64,000 bases of DNA from Mesorhizobium sp. M2D.F.Ca.ET.226.01.1.1 (GTDB taxonomy: Bacteria > Pseudomonadota > Alphaproteobacteria > Rhizobiales > Rhizobiaceae), in assembly GCF_004022705.2 (NCBI RefSeq), contig NZ_RZOY02000013.1, positions 111,831-175,830 on the forward strand, in the 5' to 3' direction. Below are positions 61,442 to 64,000 of this stretch, piece after piece; positions within the stretch are counted from its first letter, which is position 1, and every line of letters starts with the position of its first letter. The notes beneath the pieces are model-generated. The model was not told the origin of the DNA and did no database searches. It saw only the letters and a list, made by a program, of their open reading frames with translations. Made by a program: the position numbers and the translations under genes.

Positions 61442-61867
61442 TCAGGCTTGCGCTGCGCCCTTGGCATATTGCGCCAAAAATTCCTCGCTCGGCGGGATCG
61501 GCTTGATGACGTCGATCAGCACGCCGTTGGGATCCCTGGTGATGAAATGGCGCTGGCCGAACGGTTCGTCGCGTAGCGTGCGCAGGATCGGCAGGCCGGC
61601 GGCGACGACGCGCTCGTAGACGGCGTCGGGATCGCGGACCTCGAAATTGATCAGCAGGCCGGATGTGCGTCCGCGCCCCTCTTGCGGGATCGTCTCATGG
61701 TCGCCCTGGACGATGCCGAGATTGACGCGCCGGTCCTCGCTGGAGCGCAGATGGACATACCAGTCGCTCGCAAACAGCGGCTCGAAGCGGAAGTGCGTGA
61801 CATAAAAATCCGCGGTGCCCGCGACGTCGCCGGTCATCAGCACCGGATAATAGCTGGTCGTCTTCAT
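61442..61867 (-). CDS. VOC family (glyoxalase/dioxygenase-like) protein
   Basis: 141 residues from ATG 61867, with AGGAGAAGGA upstream. VOC fold pattern: YYPVLMTGDVAGTADFYVTHFRF, then LLINFEVRDPDAVYERVVAAG and GQRHFITRDPNGVLIDVIKPI, with a C-terminal Glu/Asp metal-type position. Such small proteins are dioxygenases, glyoxalase relatives or antibiotic-binding proteins. It is divergent from a TetR gene across two 17-bp operators, one 21 bp upstream of its start, so it is almost certainly the TetR target. The ligand is unknown. Confidence 0.84.
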   Translation of the reverse strand: MKTTSYYPVLMTGDVAGTADFYVTHFRFEPLFASDWYVHLRSSEDRRVNLGIVQGDHETIPQEGRGRTSGLLINFEVRDPDAVYERVVAAGLPILRTLRDEPFGQRHFITRDPNGVLIDVIKPIPPSEEFLAQYAKGAAQA

Positions 61868-61888
61868 CTTTCCTTCTCCTCGCATCCA

Positions 61889-61905
61889 ACATACAGTCTG
61901 TATGT
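61889..61905. promoter_or_regulatory. TetR operator, copy 1
   Basis: 17-bp palindrome ACATACAGTCTGTATGT, perfect in the outer eight positions each side. It lies between the divergent VOC and TetR genes. Confidence 0.75.
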
Positions 61906-61916
61906 AAATGCAAATA

Positions 61917-61933
61917 ACATACAGGCTGCATGT
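61917..61933. promoter_or_regulatory. TetR operator, copy 2
   Basis: ACATACAGGCTGCATGT, the same palindrome with one mismatched pair, starting 28 bp after copy 1 and directly touching the tetR start codon. Binding here would block translation-proximal transcription of tetR. Confidence 0.75.
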
Positions 61934-62560
61934 ATGCAACAGGAGTCCGGACGCCGTTCCAACCGCGATCGTACCGAGGCGACGCGCGCCGATCTGATCC
62001 GCGCGGCGCGAAAGCTGTTTACGGAAAAATCCTATGCCGAGACCGGCACGCCCGAGATCGTCGCCGAGGCCGGCGTGACGCGCGGCGCGCTCTATCATCA
62101 CTTCGCCGACAAGCAGGCGCTGTTCGCCGCGGTCGTGGAACAGGAGGCGGCGGCAGTGGCTGCCGAGATCGACCATGCCTCCCCGCCCTCGCTTTCCGCC
62201 TGCGACGCCTTGATCGCCGGATCGGACGCCTATCTCAAGGCCATGCGAGCGCCCGGCCGCACACGCCTTCTGCTGCTAGACGGCCCGGCCGTGCTTGGCC
62301 GCGCCGCCATGGACGCAATAGATAACCGCCATGGCAACCGCTCGCTGCGCGAGGGCCTGGTCGCCGCGATGCGGGCGCAAGCGATGACCAGATTGCCGGC
62401 CGAAGCGCTGACCGCCCTGCTGGCGGCCGCCTTCGACCGGGCAGCTTTAGCCATCGAGGCCGGCGCGTCTGCCGAGGATTATCGCGCGGTGCTGATTGCG
62501 CTCATGGACGGCTTGTCTCCGGCCCCTCCTCCGTCCACACGCCCGGCTCCATCTCGTTGA
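61934..62560 (+). CDS. TetR family transcriptional regulator
   Basis: 208 residues from ATG 61934. The N-terminal helix-turn-helix reads RADLIRAARKLFTEKSYAET, then PEIVAEAGVTRGALYHHFADK, with the typical YHHFADKQALF end. The C-terminal ligand domain has the TetR_C layout. There is no clear ribosome site, because the operator occupies the region up to the ATG, so a leaderless message is possible. It probably represses itself and the VOC gene. The last 59 bp overlap the 3' end of the convergent LysR gene. Confidence 0.86.
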   Translation: MQQESGRRSNRDRTEATRADLIRAARKLFTEKSYAETGTPEIVAEAGVTRGALYHHFADKQALFAAVVEQEAAAVAAEIDHASPPSLSACDALIAGSDAYLKAMRAPGRTRLLLLDGPAVLGRAAMDAIDNRHGNRSLREGLVAAMRAQAMTRLPAEALTALLAAAFDRAALAIEAGASAEDYRAVLIALMDGLSPAPPPSTRPAPSR

Positions 62561-63449
62561 AGCAGCCCAGCTGCCGCTTGAACTCGTCGATCAACCAGGA
62601 CGCCGCCGGCTTGGGGCTGCGGTCGTTGCGGTGCATGGCATACATCGGCGAACGAACCTCGCGATAAGGCTCGAGATCGAGTTCGACCAAGCGGCCGCTG
62701 GCAAGATCGTCGGCAATCAGCCAGCGCGGCAACCCGCCCCAGCCGAGACCTTCGCGCATCAGTGCGTGCTTCGTGCGCACATCCGTCAGCCGCCAGGTGC
62801 GGTAGGCAAAGACGCCATAGTCGCGCCCGCGCGTCCGCTCCGACTGGTCGGTGACGACGAGCTGGATATGCTCGCGCAGATCCTCGACCGCGACCGGCTT
62901 GGGCAGTTTCGCCAGCGGATGGTCGGGCGCCGCCGCCGGGACCATCGAGGTGAAGCCAATGTACAGCAGATTGACTTCGGCATCGCCCTGCAGGCCGCCG
63001 AAGCCAAGATCCACCTGGCCATTGACAACCTGATCGACGATCAGGCCAAGCGAGCCGATATAAAGGCGCAGCATCACCGCCGGAAACTGGGCCTCGAAGG
63101 CCTTGAGCACGCGCACCAGCGCTGGCGAAGGCAGTGTCACGTCGACCGATATCGCCACTTCCGCCTCCAGCCCCTGCCGGTAGCCGTCGGCGCGTGAACG
63201 GATGCGCTGCAGCACGCCGATCATGCGTCGCGCGTCCTCCAGCATCGCCTTACCGACATCCGTCAGTTGCGGCTCGCGCACGCCTTCACGCTCGAACAAT
63301 TTCAGGCCGAGCTGCGCTTCGAGATTGGCGATACCGTAACTCACCACCGACTGCGCCCGGTTGAGCTTGCGCCCCGCTGCCGAGAAGCTGCCGGTATCGG
63401 CCACCGCCACCAGGATTTGGAGCTGGTCCAATGTCGGGTTCGGTTGCAT
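62502..63449 (-). CDS. LysR family transcriptional regulator
   Basis: 315 residues from ATG 63449. Helix-turn-helix: LQILVAVADTGSFSAAGRKL then RAQSVVSYGIANLEAQLGLK and LFEREGVREPQLTDVG. The substrate-binding domain follows, and the last residues (EEGPETSRP) are encoded in DNA shared with the tetR end. Divergent from an azoreductase gene across 115 bp; regulators of this arrangement usually control the neighbour, here a quinone/azo reductase, probably in response to an aromatic or electrophile. The intergenic stretch contains an AT-rich dyad around 63473-63495. Confidence 0.88.
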   Translation of the reverse strand: MQPNPTLDQLQILVAVADTGSFSAAGRKLNRAQSVVSYGIANLEAQLGLKLFEREGVREPQLTDVGKAMLEDARRMIGVLQRIRSRADGYRQGLEAEVAISVDVTLPSPALVRVLKAFEAQFPAVMLRLYIGSLGLIVDQVVNGQVDLGFGGLQGDAEVNLLYIGFTSMVPAAAPDHPLAKLPKPVAVEDLREHIQLVVTDQSERTRGRDYGVFAYRTWRLTDVRTKHALMREGLGWGGLPRWLIADDLASGRLVELDLEPYREVRSPMYAMHRNDRSPKPAASWLIDEFKRQLGCFNEMEPGVWTEEGPETSRP

Positions 63450-63564
63450 AGGCAGTCCATCCGTTTTGTTGATGGATTATATATAGATTATGCCAGTTAT
63501 CCTGATGGGGCAGCAATCCCATATTGCGGGGGAAAGTTCAATCCAACCCCAAGGGGACACCGCC

Positions 63565-64000
63565 ATGTCTATTCTTCTCGTAACCTCCAGCCCGCGCGGC
63601 ACTGCTTCGCACTCGACCCGCGTCGCCACCGATCTTGCCCAGAAGCTGGTTGCAGCCGATCCGTCCAACACGCTCGTCGTGCGCGACCTGGTCGCCAACC
63701 CGCTGCCGCATATCGACCCTGACTACGCCACCGGCATCTACACGCCGGCCGAAGCCCGCACGCCGCGCCAAGCCGAGGTCGTCGGCGTTTCCGACGCCGT
63801 GCTCGACGAGGTCTTCGCCGCCGACACGATCATCCTCGCCACCGGCTTCATCAACTTCAACATCTCCTCGACGTTGAAGTCCTGGGTCGACCACGTCGCC
63901 CGCTCGGGCAAGACCTTTGCCTATGGCGAAGGCGGTCCGAAGGGTCTCGTCAGCGGCAAGAAGGTCTATATCGTGCTCGCTTCCGGCGGCATCTATTCGG
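63565..64000 (+). CDS. azoR: FMN-dependent NADH-azoreductase, 3' end beyond window
   Basis: The first 145 residues are visible from ATG 63565, with AAGGGG 8 nt upstream. Flavodoxin-like fold: ILLVTSSPRGTASHSTRVA with the phosphate-binding SPRG...S-S region, DLVANPLPHID, then FINFNISSTLKSWVDHVARSGKTF and GLVSGKKVYIVLASGG, all hallmark AzoR stretches. AzoR reduces quinones and azo dyes with NADH, protecting against thiol stress. It is divergent from lysR. About 55-60 residues are missing at the window end. Confidence 0.9.
   Translation, partial: MSILLVTSSPRGTASHSTRVATDLAQKLVAADPSNTLVVRDLVANPLPHIDPDYATGIYTPAEARTPRQAEVVGVSDAVLDEVFAADTIILATGFINFNISSTLKSWVDHVARSGKTFAYGEGGPKGLVSGKKVYIVLASGGIYS

Overview
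The window looks like chromosomal DNA of a rhizobial alphaproteobacterium, most likely Mesorhizobium or a close Phyllobacteriaceae relative. The reasons are the high GC content, dense 4-nt-overlap operons, many amino-acid and polyamine catabolism genes with Lrp/LysR regulators, and palindromic intergenic repeats of the type scattered through Mesorhizobium genomes (3674-3878, 21954-22074, 40696-40755). Genus assignment is inference; there is no rRNA here.

Region 1 (1-21957) is the accessory and most unusual part. Two paralogous leftward genes encode giant surface-type proteins. Each has an N-terminal DUF4347 domain followed by a long collagen-like Gly-X-Thr tract; the first is cut by the window edge and also carries a beta-helix-like passenger. 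A small leftward gene precedes the second. A related 33-bp AT-rich element lies about 0.5 kb upstream of each transcription unit. Divergent from them is a rightward cluster of modular glycosyltransferases (9977-21028). It is built from shuffled parts: GT2, GT32-like, GT4-like, a CmcI-like methyltransferase and a beta-trefoil-like module. One member is visibly AT-rich. A Tat-type secreted HExxH metallopeptidase closes the cluster. The layout suggests a system that builds and O-glycosylates threonine-rich collagen-like fibres, analogous to Bacillus BclA; this is a hypothesis.

Region 2 (22216-42801) is catabolic. It holds an M20 deacetylase, a 2-hydroxyacid dehydrogenase, a cupin, two aldehyde dehydrogenases, a tartrate/malate-type dehydrogenase, a PuuB-like oxidase, two HAD-type dehalogenase-like proteins, two paralogous GNAT proteins, a class III aminotransferase, an oligopeptide-type ABC importer with a fused double ATPase, an Lrp regulator and a DAO-type oxidase. 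It looks like uptake and breakdown of amines or amino-acid derivatives through GABA/succinate semialdehyde.

Region 3 (42828-50776) is a tightly coupled leftward operon of hydantoinase/oxoprolinase A and B with the two small subunits of an HcnAB/opine-oxidase-like dehydrogenase. A LysR gene and a divergent DAO-type oxidase follow. The same 15-bp dyad lies in front of both the operon and lysR.

Region 4 (50789-64000) starts with an integrase relic beside a tRNA-Ile(CAT) gene. It continues with a SIMPL-domain protein, a YcgN-family protein, an OmpA protein with 81-bp coding repeats, a candidate three-stem sRNA, a YqhA-family membrane protein, an SDR, a LuxR-type regulator, an HtrA pseudoprotease divergent from an intact HtrA protease, an arginase-family enzyme, a VOC protein with a divergent TetR and twin operators, and a LysR gene divergent from an azoreductase cut by the window end. 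Two arrays of small hairpins lie between 52250 and 53020.
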